Positions 9,230 through 17,344 of a stretch of 64,000 bases of DNA are shown piece by piece. The DNA lies in assembly GCA_023460935.1 (NCBI GenBank), contig JAEWOI010000035.1:72674-136673 (forward strand), read 5' to 3'. The translations under genes and the position numbers were made by a program. Source of the DNA: Actinomycetes bacterium (GTDB lineage Bacteria > Actinomycetota > Actinomycetes > Propionibacteriales > Propionibacteriaceae). The first letter of the stretch is position 1, and each line of letters opens with the position of its first letter. The notes under the pieces were generated by a model, which was given only the letters and a program-made list of their open reading frames with translations, was not told the origin of the DNA and ran no database searches.

Positions 9230-10627
9230 ATGACCCAACACTTCGATGTCGTCGTCCTCGGTGCCGGACCCGGGGGATACGTCGCGGCGATCCGCGCCGC
9301 CCAGCTGGGCAAGAGCGTGGCCGTCATCGAGAAGCAGTGGTGGGGCGGTGTCTGCCTCAACGTGGGCTGCATCCCGACCAAGTCGCTGTTGCGCAACGCA
9401 GAGCTGGCGCACATCTTCAACGCCGAGGCCAAGACCTTCGGGATCGAGGGCGAGGTGCGCTTCAACTACCGCACGGCCTTCGAGCGCAGCCGCGCCGTCT
9501 CCGACCGGATGGTCAAGGGCGTCCACTTCCTGATGCGCAAGAACAAGATCACCGAACTGCACGGCTGGGGCACCTTCGTCGACGCCAAGTCGATCCAGTT
9601 GCGCAGCGACGAGGGTGAGGAGACCATCACCTTCGACGACTGCATCATCGCGGTCGGGGCAACCACCAAGCTGCTCCCCGGCACGCAGCGCAGCGAACGG
9701 GTCTACACCTACGAGGAGCAGATCCTCGCCGACCAACTGCCCAGCTCGATCATCGTCTGCGGCGCCGGCGCCATCGGCACGGAGTTCGCCTACGTGCTGG
9801 CGAACTACGGCGTCGAGGTGACGGTGGTGGAGTACTTCGACCGGATGGTGCCCAACGAGGACCCGGAGGTTGCGGCCGAGCTGCTGAAGGCCTACCGCAA
9901 GCTCGGCGTGAAGGTGCTCACCGGCACGAAGGTCGACGGCATCGAGGAGCACTCCGACGGCGTCCGCGTCCGGGTCAGCCCGGCCGCGGGGGGCGAGGGC
10001 CAGATGCTGGAGGCCGAGCGGGTGCTGCAGTCGCTTGGCTTCGCGCCGAGGGTGGAGGGCTACGGGCTGGAGAACACCGGCGTGGAACTGACCGAGCGCG
10101 GCGCGATCGCGATCGACGACTACATGCGCACCAACGTGCCGGGGATCTACGCCATCGGCGACGTCACCGCCAAGCTGATGCTCGCCCACACCGCTGAGGC
10201 CCAGGGCGTGGTTGCCGCAGAGACCATCGCCGGCGCCGAGACGATGCCGATCAACTACGACATGGTCCCGCGAGCCACCTACTGCCAGCCGCAGATCGGG
10301 TCGTTCGGCTACACCGAGGCGCAGGCTGCAGAGCGCGGCTACCAGGTCAAGGTCGCCAAGTTCCCCTTCAGCGCCAACGGCAAGGCCCACGGACTCGGCG
10401 ACGCCACCGGCTTCGTGAAGGTGGTGGCCGACGCCCGGTACAACGAGATCCTCGGCGCCCACATGGTGGGCCCCGACGTCTCCGAACTGCTGCCCGAGCT
10501 GACCCTCGCCCAGCAGTGGGACCTGACCGCGGACGAGGTCGGCCGCAACATCCACGCCCACCCGAGCCTCTCCGAGGCCTTGAAGGAGGCGGTGGAAGGC
10601 ATCTCCGGCCACATGATCAACCTGTGA
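9230..10627 (+). CDS. lpd: Dihydrolipoyl dehydrogenase
   Basis: A 465-residue FAD-dependent E3 component of 2-oxoacid dehydrogenase complexes and of the glycine cleavage system. The N-terminal GAGPGGYVAA dinucleotide fold, the redox-active disulfide GGVCLNVGCIPTK, a second NAD-binding GAGAIGTEFAY, and the C-terminal HAHPSLSEAL with the catalytic His-Glu pair are all present. ATG at 9230 or GTG at 9224 (two residues longer) are both possible. It is not linked to E1/E2 genes here; the glycine cleavage genes lie about 17-23 kb downstream. The region up to the divergent HTH-murA start is only about 60 bp. Confidence 0.96.
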   Translation: MTQHFDVVVLGAGPGGYVAAIRAAQLGKSVAVIEKQWWGGVCLNVGCIPTKSLLRNAELAHIFNAEAKTFGIEGEVRFNYRTAFERSRAVSDRMVKGVHFLMRKNKITELHGWGTFVDAKSIQLRSDEGEETITFDDCIIAVGATTKLLPGTQRSERVYTYEEQILADQLPSSIIVCGAGAIGTEFAYVLANYGVEVTVVEYFDRMVPNEDPEVAAELLKAYRKLGVKVLTGTKVDGIEEHSDGVRVRVSPAAGGEGQMLEAERVLQSLGFAPRVEGYGLENTGVELTERGAIAIDDYMRTNVPGIYAIGDVTAKLMLAHTAEAQGVVAAETIAGAETMPINYDMVPRATYCQPQIGSFGYTEAQAAERGYQVKVAKFPFSANGKAHGLGDATGFVKVVADARYNEILGAHMVGPDVSELLPELTLAQQWDLTADEVGRNIHAHPSLSEALKEAVEGISGHMINL

Positions 10628-10677
10628 CCGCTGCACCTGCCGGCCCACGCGTGGCCGGTCGCGGCTGACCGGCGCGG

Positions 10678-12522
10678 ATGAGGGCTGCGATCGCCGGGGT
10701 CGGCGATGAGTTCTGGCGCCTGGCCAGCGGTACCGTCGGTATCTGGCTGCGGTTGCTGCCGCGGCTGCTGGCGCTGACGCTGTTCGGCTGGGTGGCCTAC
10801 CACGGCACGGTCCTGCTGGGCACGGAGGTCGCCCGGCTGTCGCCCTGGCTGGTGATCGTCGCGCTGGCGCTCGGCCTGGTGGTGCAGCTGGCCACCGTCG
10901 TGATCGCGCTGCGCACCGTTGCGACCGAGTTGGACGCCCCGGCGCTGCTGCGCCGCCTCGCCCCGGCCGAGGTGGCCGACGACGACCGCGACCGCAGCCT
11001 GGGCAGGCTGCTCGGGATCACTCTGCTGCCGTTCCTCGCCGTCTACGCCGCCTTCGGCTATGTCGACAATTTCGCGCGGGACGTCGTCCTGCTGTCCACC
11101 TTCCGGTTCGGGCCGGGGGAGTTGCTGAACCAGCTCAACCCGCTGGCGGACGCCACCACTGCGGTCGTGCTGGTGGTGCTGGTGGTGGGCAGCTACGTCG
11201 GGCGCAGGCTGCTCGACCGTTGGCAGGAGCGCGGCGGCGGCGTGGTGGCTGCTGTCCTGGGCTCGTTCGTCGAGGCCTGCGGGCTGTTCGCTGTGCTGCT
11301 CGGCGGGTTCCGGTTGCTGGACGAAGCCCGGCTGTGGCTGGCCGACCGCAGGCTGGCCCAGTGGTGGGACCAGGCGCTCCAGGCCGTCTCCGGCTGGCTA
11401 CGGATCGACCTGCCGGAATGGCTGGACGCCATCTGGGGCTTCTTCGCCGAATCGGTCTGGCCGGTGTTCTGGGATGTGCTCAGCCAGCCCATCGCCTGGC
11501 TGACCCTGGCTGCGCTGGTGTTCGGCTCGAAGGTGTTGTCACTGGGGGAGCTCTGGGACGCGACGCCGGCGGGCCGCAGCAGGCGGCTGGCGAGGTTGCG
11601 GCGTGCGGTGGACCGGGTCGACGGGCGTCCGGGGGTAGTCGGGCACCTGCGCGAGACCCTGCTGGGCGACCTGGACGACAAGTACCTGCCCGCCTGGATG
11701 TCGCTGCGGCTGGTGCTGCGCGCCGGCTGGCGCTTCCTCGGCGCCTTCGTGCTGTGGTTCAACGTGATCCGCTACGCAGGGGAGTGGGCCCGGGACGCGG
11801 TCGTTGCGGCGATCGGTGGCCAGCCGGTGGCGGCGTGGATCAAGGCCTTCCCGTTCCTCGACCTGATCCCGAACGCGTTCGGGATGAGCCTGCAGCTGGC
11901 GTTGCTCGGAGTGGCGTTCGTGCGGATCCTGCAGCTGCGCGTACAGGCTGAGACCGCCCCTGCCGCAGCCCCGCGCCCCGGCCTGGCGGCCGAGCTGGGC
12001 GCGCTGGCCCTTGCGCTCGCTGTCGTCACCACCGCGGTGGTGCTGCGCCCCGACGCCGACCAGGCCGTCCGCACCGTGGCGGTGGGCGAGCCGGCCCGCT
12101 TCCACGGCGGCCAGGTGGCGGTGGACGGCGTCCAGGCCGGCGGCAGCCTGGTCCTGCCCGGGGGCAGGGTGGAGCGCAGCCCGCTGGTGTTCGTGGTCGT
12201 GCGAGGGCGAGCGGTCCGCCCCGGCGCCGCGGAGGTGCTGGTGGAGCCGCGACTGGTGAACGGCGACCGCACCTATCGCCTCGGCCGCTGGGGAGCCGGC
12301 AGCCTCGCGCCGGAACCCGGCTTCAGCAACGCTTCCGACTTCGTCTTCGAGGTGCAGCCGTCGGACCTGCCCGGGCTGGAACTCGAGTACACCAGCCTCG
12401 GGCTGGTCAGCTACTACGCCGACGCCGTGCGGGTACCGCTGGGCTTCGGGCGTGCTGACGTAGCCGCTGCCCCCGGCCAGGTGGCCACTGCCGCTGTGGC
12501 GGGGGAGGTGCGGGTCGCATGA
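10678..12522 (+). CDS. Large membrane protein with C-terminal extracytoplasmic domain
   Basis: A 614-residue protein that I do not recognise. Residues 15-450 contain about eight to ten hydrophobic segments, including WLRLLPRLLALTLFGWVAY, TTAVVLVVLVVGSYVG and LGALALALAVVTTAVV. Residues 470-600 are non-membrane and beta-rich, starting after the last helix, and resemble the soluble domains of the next two genes in general character. It overlaps the following gene by four bases (ATGA), so the two are translationally coupled. The layout suggests a membrane complex with an outward-facing domain. No enzymatic motif is visible. Confidence 0.75.
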   Translation: MRAAIAGVGDEFWRLASGTVGIWLRLLPRLLALTLFGWVAYHGTVLLGTEVARLSPWLVIVALALGLVVQLATVVIALRTVATELDAPALLRRLAPAEVADDDRDRSLGRLLGITLLPFLAVYAAFGYVDNFARDVVLLSTFRFGPGELLNQLNPLADATTAVVLVVLVVGSYVGRRLLDRWQERGGGVVAAVLGSFVEACGLFAVLLGGFRLLDEARLWLADRRLAQWWDQALQAVSGWLRIDLPEWLDAIWGFFAESVWPVFWDVLSQPIAWLTLAALVFGSKVLSLGELWDATPAGRSRRLARLRRAVDRVDGRPGVVGHLRETLLGDLDDKYLPAWMSLRLVLRAGWRFLGAFVLWFNVIRYAGEWARDAVVAAIGGQPVAAWIKAFPFLDLIPNAFGMSLQLALLGVAFVRILQLRVQAETAPAAAPRPGLAAELGALALALAVVTTAVVLRPDADQAVRTVAVGEPARFHGGQVAVDGVQAGGSLVLPGGRVERSPLVFVVVRGRAVRPGAAEVLVEPRLVNGDRTYRLGRWGAGSLAPEPGFSNASDFVFEVQPSDLPGLELEYTSLGLVSYYADAVRVPLGFGRADVAAAPGQVATAAVAGEVRVA

Positions 12523-13016
12523 GGTCGGACCACCGGCTGCTGGCCGTGGCAGTGGCTGTGGCGGTGCTGTTCGGCGCCGGCTGGCTGTGGCGTGCAGCCG
12601 ACGACCGGATCACCCGCACCGAACTGGTGCCGGCGGGGGAGCCGGTCCAGCTTGACCGGGTGGAGTACCGGCTGGCCAGTCTCGCGACGCCGGGCAGCGT
12701 ACCGTCCGGTTTCGACGAGCTGGTCACGCCACTGCCCGACGCTGTGCTGGTGCTCGCCAGGATCGACTACGACGCCACCGCCCGCACCGAGCCCCTGTAC
12801 TGCGGCTTCCAGCTGGTGGCCGGCGAACTGATCTGGAAGCCGCACCGGGACTACTACCCGGCCGATCCGGACACCGGTTCCTGTGCGGCCGGCAGGGCCG
12901 GCACGGCGACCGTGCTGTTCGAGATTCCGCAGCACCTGCTCGGCCAGGTTCAGGGGGTGGGCGTCCTGCCCGGCGACGACCGGCCCCTGCCGGTGCTGCA
13001 GGGCCGCCCGGGCTGA
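12519..13016 (+). CDS. Membrane-anchored protein of unknown function
   Basis: A 165-residue protein with one N-terminal hydrophobic segment (LLAVAVAVAVLFGAGWLW) that can act as signal anchor, then an extracytoplasmic domain of about 130 residues. Two cysteines (YCGF near residue 92 and GSCAAG near residue 126) could form a disulfide outside the cell. The domain contains short alternating strands as in DUF4352-like immunoglobulin-type domains, which is only a suggestion. It is translationally coupled to the upstream membrane protein, and ends four bases before the convergent anchored protein. Confidence 0.7.
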   Translation: MRSDHRLLAVAVAVAVLFGAGWLWRAADDRITRTELVPAGEPVQLDRVEYRLASLATPGSVPSGFDELVTPLPDAVLVLARIDYDATARTEPLYCGFQLVAGELIWKPHRDYYPADPDTGSCAAGRAGTATVLFEIPQHLLGQVQGVGVLPGDDRPLPVLQGRPG

Positions 13017-13020
13017 GCCG

Positions 13021-13620
13021 TCAGTCGGCCTGGTCGGGCAGCCGCTCCAGCGGTACCTGCAGCAGCGCGGCCGGGGCGTGGGAGTCGACGTTCCAGGTGC
13101 GGCTGCCGCCGCCAAGGCCGAGGATCACGTTGTCGGTGTACTCCATCGGGAAGACGCCCAGTTCGATGCCGGCAGCGGGGCGGTACTGCTCCGGCAGGGT
13201 GAAGGTGACCCGCAGGTCGAAGGTGGTGTCGCCCGGGGGCACCAGGCCGCGGTGGTCGGAGTCGCCGATCTGCACACCCTCAGGCTCGGCAGTCCGCCCG
13301 CTGACCGGGTCGTGCACGATGAAATTGCCGTAAGCGCCGGTGATCGGGGCGAGCGCCTCATCGTTGGGATTTCGCACGGTGCCGGCGAGCACGATTCGCC
13401 ATTCCTGATCGCCGGAGAAATCGGTCACCGATTGCACGGTGCCGCTCGTGAAGGTGAACACCAGGTTGTGGCTGTCCACCTCTGCACCAAGGGCGGCGGG
13501 CACCAGCTGGTCGGTGCGCCGCTCGAACCCGCCGGCGCCGAACAGCGCCAGGACTGCCACGGCCAGCGCGGCCAGCGGCCACAGCCGCCGCAAGCCGCGG
13601 GTTGGGCGCTCGGGTTCCAT
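13021..13620 (-). CDS. Membrane-anchored protein of unknown function
   Basis: A 199-residue protein starting at the ATG at 13620, with a basic N-terminus, a single hydrophobic segment (LWPLAALAVAVLALFGAGGF) and an extracytoplasmic beta-rich domain. Phrases such as RIVLAGTVRNPNDEALAP and the VPPGDTTFDLRVTFTLP region look like an Ig-like or DUF4352-like domain. It converges on the coupled pair 10678-13016 and shares their architecture, so the three may act together. I cannot assign a function. The upstream in-frame extension to 13731 lacks coding character. Confidence 0.68.
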   Translation of the reverse strand: MEPERPTRGLRRLWPLAALAVAVLALFGAGGFERRTDQLVPAALGAEVDSHNLVFTFTSGTVQSVTDFSGDQEWRIVLAGTVRNPNDEALAPITGAYGNFIVHDPVSGRTAEPEGVQIGDSDHRGLVPPGDTTFDLRVTFTLPEQYRPAAGIELGVFPMEYTDNVILGLGGGSRTWNVDSHAPAALLQVPLERLPDQAD

Positions 13621-13781
13621 GCCGCCCAATCTAGGCCATGCCGACGGCACCGCTGTCCACCGAAAGAGGGACAATGGCGCAAGAATGTAACCCGAATGGG
13701 GGACAAATGGCGCGGTAATCGGCCGTACCATTTCTGGTACCGGTCTTTACGCAGCGGCCGAATTCGCAATAAACTCCGCCC

Positions 13782-13934
13782 ATGCTGAACAAACGCGAGC
13801 GCGGGGCCACTGCGGTCGAGTACGGCCTGTTCATCGGCCTGGTGGCCGCGGTGATCATCACCGGTGTGTTCGCGCTTGGCCAGAGCACGCTGGGCCTGTT
13901 CGAGCCGGTGCTCACCTTCTTCGCCAGCCGCTGA
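13782..13934 (+). CDS. Flp/Fap-type pilin subunit
   Basis: A 50-residue type IVb pilin precursor. The sequence begins MLNKRERGATAVEYGLFIGL: a short basic leader ending in Gly, then the Ala-Thr-Ala-Val-Glu-Tyr start of the mature pilin, with Glu5 and Tyr6 as in Flp pilins, followed by one hydrophobic helix. A TadV-type prepilin peptidase would cleave after Gly8. No tad assembly genes are present in this window, so it is an orphan here. The assignment is secure from the signature despite the small size. Confidence 0.87.
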   Translation: MLNKRERGATAVEYGLFIGLVAAVIITGVFALGQSTLGLFEPVLTFFASR

Positions 13935-14415
13935 GCCCGGCAGGCCGCGGAGCGCGTACCAGGGTGAAGCTGTCGCCGGAGCGGTGGCTGTCCTGCGTCA
14001 CGGTGAGGAGACGCCCTGAGCAGGCCCCGGCGGTGCGTCCAACGGTTGACCGATAAGCTACATTATGTCATTACGCCCTGGTGACCTCCCATCCATCTCC
14101 GTTGGTTGAGCCTGTCGAAACCAACCCAGGTCCTGGCCGTTGGCTCCCCTGCCGCACGTGGTTTCGACAAGCTCAACCAGCGGAAGGTGCGTTGGTTTCG
14201 ACAAGCTCAACCAGCGGAAGGTGCGTTGGTTTCGACAAGCTCAACCAGCGGTCGGTGCGTTGGTTTCGACAAGCTCAACCAGCGGTCGGTGCGTTGGTTT
14301 CGACAAGCTCAGCCAACGAAGGCCTCCCGTGTCACCGTTAAGGGGACTTGTCCGTCCGGCGCCCTCACGCTGGGATGGCTGGGTCAGGATGCAACGACGT
14401 GGATGGGCGGTTGAG
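13935..14415. other. Intergenic stretch dominated by a repeat array
   Basis: About 480 bp without a credible gene between the pilin and the small zinc-finger-like protein. It holds the tandem repeat listed separately (14157-14322) and an inverted half copy at 14104-14122. The open frames that cross it are by-products: the 34-bp period shifts the frame in every unit, so the same peptide (FDKLNQR) recurs in all three frames. Confidence 0.8.
14157..14322. repeat. 34-bp tandem repeat, five copies
   Basis: Five direct copies of a unit whose core is GGTTTCGACAAGCTCAACCA, with cores beginning at 14161, 14195, 14229, 14263 and 14297 (period exactly 34 bp). The linker is CGGAAGGTGCGTT in the first copies and CGGTCGGTGCGTT in the later ones; the last core is diverged. 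An inverted copy of the core (GGTTGAGCCTGTCGAAACC) lies at 14104-14122, so the array plus this copy can form a long hairpin. From memory, this core resembles a dispersed intergenic palindrome common in actinobacteria. Confidence 0.92.
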
Positions 14416-14694
14416 ATGGCCGGCGTCTTTCGGTTCTTGCTCGGTCGTGCTTCGGCCTGGCTGGACCGCGTGGTCGAGGCGGACCCCCGATACATCTGTG
14501 CGGCCTGCGACGACCGGTTCCCCAACCACGCCCTCGGCGCAGAGCACGTGTGGCGCTGCCACCCCGAGTACGAGGGCGTGGTGATCGCCGAACTGGCCGC
14601 CCAGAAGACGCCGCTGGTGCCGCGCACCCAGCCGGCCCGGCTGCCGCTGCCGCAGGCCCAGCCCGCGCTGCGGACCCAGCACGCCTGGAGCTAG
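14416..14694 (+). CDS. Small zinc-finger-like hypothetical protein
   Basis: A 92-residue protein starting at the ATG at 14416. Residues 28-50 hold CAACDDRF followed by EHVWRCH, a Cys-x2-Cys ... His-x4-His arrangement typical of a C2H2-type zinc finger. The C-terminus is rich in proline, glutamine and arginine and probably disordered. There is no obvious ribosome binding site other than TTGAG, so the start is uncertain. It may bind nucleic acid or protein; I do not recognise the family. The gene lies directly after the tandem repeat. Confidence 0.6.
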   Translation: MAGVFRFLLGRASAWLDRVVEADPRYICAACDDRFPNHALGAEHVWRCHPEYEGVVIAELAAQKTPLVPRTQPARLPLPQAQPALRTQHAWS

Positions 14695-14873
14695 CCGCAG
14701 CCCTGCGGCCCGGCCGGTCGTCGACCAGCCAGTAGCCTTAATCCGTGTCGGTGAAGCCATCTGGCTTCATCACCGGGCCGCGCCCGCCAAACCCCGGTGC
14801 GTATCCGCGTCCGGGGCTAGCATGGCGGCGAGGCGAACGGCGCCCCCGCCTTCGCGGAGCCAGAGGAGCTGCC

Positions 14874-15593
14874 GTGTTCAACCCCCTCGCGGAGGTGCGC
14901 GACTTCTTCGAGGCAGCGTTCGCACGCACCGCCGGTGGCGACGGGGTCGAAACCGCAGACGAACTCGTACGCCGGCGCTGGGTTTCGGCTGTGGCGGTGG
15001 CGCTGGGCACATTTCTGGTGAATTGGCTGGTCCGCATCGAGCCCGGAGACCCCACCTTCTACTTCGTGAGCGTCGCACTGGCGCTGGTCTGGATTGCGGG
15101 CGGGATCCTCTCCGGACAGCTCCGCGCGGGCTCCTCCCGGACCCGCAGCGGCTCCGAGGACGGCCGCGCGGTCGTCCAGGCCCTCGTGCTGGGCGTGCTG
15201 CTGGTGGGGCTGTTCCTGGCCGGCGCCGCACTCGTTGCACGCGTGCCGGCTCTGCGGGAGCCGGTGGACGTGCTGCTCGACCATGTCCGCCACTCCCCCT
15301 GGCCGCTGGTGGCTGCCCTCGCCGTGGTGATCGGCGTCGCCGAGGAGCTCTACTTCCGCGGCGGCCTCTACGCAGCCGTCGGCGGCCGGGCGGCCGTGGC
15401 CGTAACGGCCGCCATCTACGCCGTGATCACGTTGCCGTCCGGGGTTCCCCTGCTGGTGTTTGCTGCTGCCGTCCTGGGCGTCGTGCTCGGCCTGCAGCGC
15501 CGCGCGACGGGCGGCGTGCTCGGGCCCATCATCACCCACGTCGTCTGGCTCCTCGGCATGGTGTTCCTGCTGCCGGGTGCGCTCCAGCCCTGA
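14874..15593 (+). CDS. CPBP family intramembrane metalloprotease
   Basis: A 239-residue membrane protein with about six hydrophobic helices. The CAAX-protease/bacteriocin-processing signature is clear: GVAEELYFRGGLY near residue 155 (EExxxR motif) and a later ITHVVWLLG segment with the metal-binding His. Members cleave peptides within the membrane, and some give self-immunity to bacteriocins. The GTG start at 14874 has a GAGGAG ribosome binding site; the upstream frame to 14745 is rejected because it lacks one and is arginine-rich. It lies singly between the small zinc-finger protein and the SatD-like gene. Confidence 0.86.
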   Translation: MFNPLAEVRDFFEAAFARTAGGDGVETADELVRRRWVSAVAVALGTFLVNWLVRIEPGDPTFYFVSVALALVWIAGGILSGQLRAGSSRTRSGSEDGRAVVQALVLGVLLVGLFLAGAALVARVPALREPVDVLLDHVRHSPWPLVAALAVVIGVAEELYFRGGLYAAVGGRAAVAVTAAIYAVITLPSGVPLLVFAAAVLGVVLGLQRRATGGVLGPIITHVVWLLGMVFLLPGALQP

Positions 15594-15631
15594 CCCTTGC
15601 TCCGTACAGTCAGATGCCTTAATCTGGCTCT

Positions 15632-16279
15632 ATGAAGTCGAGTGCCTTCACCTTCGCGATGGTCGCAGACCAGGTCGGCAGCCGCACCGGGGCCGACCGG
15701 GTACCTGCTGCGCTGGCTTCGCTCCAGCCGCTGCCGGGTCTGCTGGGCTTCGAGCGCACTGCCGGAGACGAGATCCAGGGCCTGCTCGGCGAACCCGCCG
15801 AGGTGGTGGCGGCGGTGATCGCGCTCAGCCGCCTGGGCGGCTGGCGGATCGGGATCGGCGCCGGGACGGTGGACACTCCCCTGCCCGCTTCCACCCGGGC
15901 CGCCAGGGGTCCGGCCTACCTGGCGGCGCGGAGCGCCGTAGCTGCGGCCCGCACGAGTCCCGTGCAACTGGCGCTCCGGCTGTCGGCTGTCGGTCCCGGG
16001 CACTACGTTGAGCTGGCCGAGGACGCCGAGACCGCGCTCTGGCTGCTCCGATCGGTGCTCGCCAGGCGCAGCCAGGAAGGATGGGAGCTGATGGACCTGC
16101 TGGACCAAGGGCTGACCAACGCCCGCGCTGCCGAGCACCTGGGAATCAGCCCGTCAGCGGTCAGCCAGCGCCTGGCACGGTCGGCTAGGGCCGAGGCCCG
16201 GCGCGGCGCTGCGCTCGCCACCCGGCTGCTCACCAGGTTGCAGGCCGAGGCCGGGGCAACCGAGGGGATACCCACATGA
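15632..16279 (+). CDS. SatD-like protein with C-terminal HTH
   Basis: A 215-residue protein of the SatD type. The N-terminus (FAMVADQVGSR) matches the family's start, the central part forms an alpha/beta domain containing GDEIQGLL, and residues 160-190 are a helix-turn-helix (LTNARAAEHLGISPSAVSQRL). SatD was described in an acid-tolerance locus of streptococci; its biochemical role is unknown. It overlaps the next membrane protein by four bases (ATGA), a common pairing. Regulation of the partner membrane protein is a reasonable inference. Confidence 0.76.
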   Translation: MKSSAFTFAMVADQVGSRTGADRVPAALASLQPLPGLLGFERTAGDEIQGLLGEPAEVVAAVIALSRLGGWRIGIGAGTVDTPLPASTRAARGPAYLAARSAVAAARTSPVQLALRLSAVGPGHYVELAEDAETALWLLRSVLARRSQEGWELMDLLDQGLTNARAAEHLGISPSAVSQRLARSARAEARRGAALATRLLTRLQAEAGATEGIPT

Positions 16280-16704
16280 ACCCGGTGCTCGCCGCCGCTC
16301 TGAAGGCTGCGGTCGTTGCCGTCCTCGCGCTGGTGGCGGTCCTCGCCGGCAGCCCCCTGGTCACGGCACTGTTCCGCAGGGCCGACCCTCCGCCACCCCC
16401 GCCGGGGGCAACTGCCGAGGCTGGCGAGCCCCCGGAGGCACCAGGCGTGCTGGCGGCGGCCGCCACCCTTCGCGGCGGCCGCTGGATCGGCATGCTGGAA
16501 CGTCTCGCCGTGTTCGCCGCCATCCTCGCCGGCTTCGGCGAAGGCATCGCGGTGGTCCTTGCGGTGAAGGGGCTGGCGCGCTACCCGGAACTGAAAGCCA
16601 CCAGTTCCGGCACGGCCGAGCGGTTCATCATCGGTACCTTCGCCAGCGTCCTGTTCGCCGCTGCCTGCGCGGGGCTGGCCTGGTGGCTGACCGGGCTCTG
16701 GTGA
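16276..16704 (+). CDS. SatD-linked membrane protein
   Basis: A 142-residue protein with an N-terminal helix (AAVVAVLALVAVLAGSPLV), a proline-rich linker around residues 38-55, and two further helices. The segments GGRWIGMLERLAVFAAI, AVKGLARYPEL and AERFIIGTFAS are characteristic of small membrane proteins encoded beside satD homologues. It is translationally coupled to the SatD-like gene and overlaps the next gene's possible start. No enzymatic motif is seen. Confidence 0.72.
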   Translation: MNPVLAAALKAAVVAVLALVAVLAGSPLVTALFRRADPPPPPPGATAEAGEPPEAPGVLAAAATLRGGRWIGMLERLAVFAAILAGFGEGIAVVLAVKGLARYPELKATSSGTAERFIIGTFASVLFAAACAGLAWWLTGLW

Positions 16705-17306
16705 TCGATGCGTTGCGCCGGCGCTGGGAGGTGCTGGCTCCCGGTCACGGCGAACTCGGTGCGGAGTTGCTGGCGAGGTGGGGCGAGCCCCATCGCAGCT
16801 ACCACGGCCCACTCCACCTGGCCGAGACCCTGGCCGCGCTCGACCGGCTCGGTCCGGCGGCCGCAGCCGAGTCGTTCGCACTCTGGTTCCACGACGCCGT
16901 CCACACCGGCGCGCCCGGCAGTGACGAGCGGGCCTCGGCGGAACTGGCCGGCCACCGGCTGGCAGCCCACGGGTTCGACCACCACTTCACGGCCGAGGTG
17001 GTGCGCCTGGTGCTGGTGACCATAGAGCACCGGCCGGCGCCCGGGGACCTGCCCGGCGCGCGGGTCAGCGACGCCGACCTCGCGGTGCTGGCCGCGCACC
17101 CCGACCGGTACCGCACCTCGGTCGCAGAACTCCGCGCCGAGTCCTCCGGCCTGGACGAGACCGCCTGGCGGCGCGCGCGCCGGCAGCGCGTCCACGAGTT
17201 GTTGTCCAGCGACCCCCTGTTTCACTCCCCCGCCGGGCAGACCCTGTGGCTGGAGCCGGCCCTGGCCAACCTGACCGCCGAGCTGGCGCAACTCCGGGCA
17301 CGATAG
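16683..17306 (+). CDS. HD-domain metal-dependent hydrolase-like protein
   Basis: A protein of about 200 residues with an HD-type layout: YHGPLHLAETL near residue 40, LWFHDAVH with the His-Asp pair near residue 68, and further histidines (DHHF, IEHRP). It resembles the predicted metal-dependent HD phosphohydrolases annotated as NMDA-receptor-like. The substrate is unknown. The start could be the GTG at 16683, overlapping the previous gene, or the GTG at 16701. Overlap with the SatD-linked membrane gene suggests one operon of three. Confidence 0.78.
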   Translation: MADRALVIDALRRRWEVLAPGHGELGAELLARWGEPHRSYHGPLHLAETLAALDRLGPAAAAESFALWFHDAVHTGAPGSDERASAELAGHRLAAHGFDHHFTAEVVRLVLVTIEHRPAPGDLPGARVSDADLAVLAAHPDRYRTSVAELRAESSGLDETAWRRARRQRVHELLSSDPLFHSPAGQTLWLEPALANLTAELAQLRAR

Positions 17307-17344
17307 GCACGATCCGGAGCCGTACGGGTGGGTAACGGTCGGCC

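Noticed and set aside
14157..14322. CRISPR array
   Set aside because: The 34-bp unit repeats without unique spacers, units are directly contiguous and no cas genes are near.
14745..14873. N-terminal extension of the CPBP protease
   Set aside because: Arg/Gly/Pro-rich sequence without membrane helix; a GTG with a good ribosome binding site lies at 14874.
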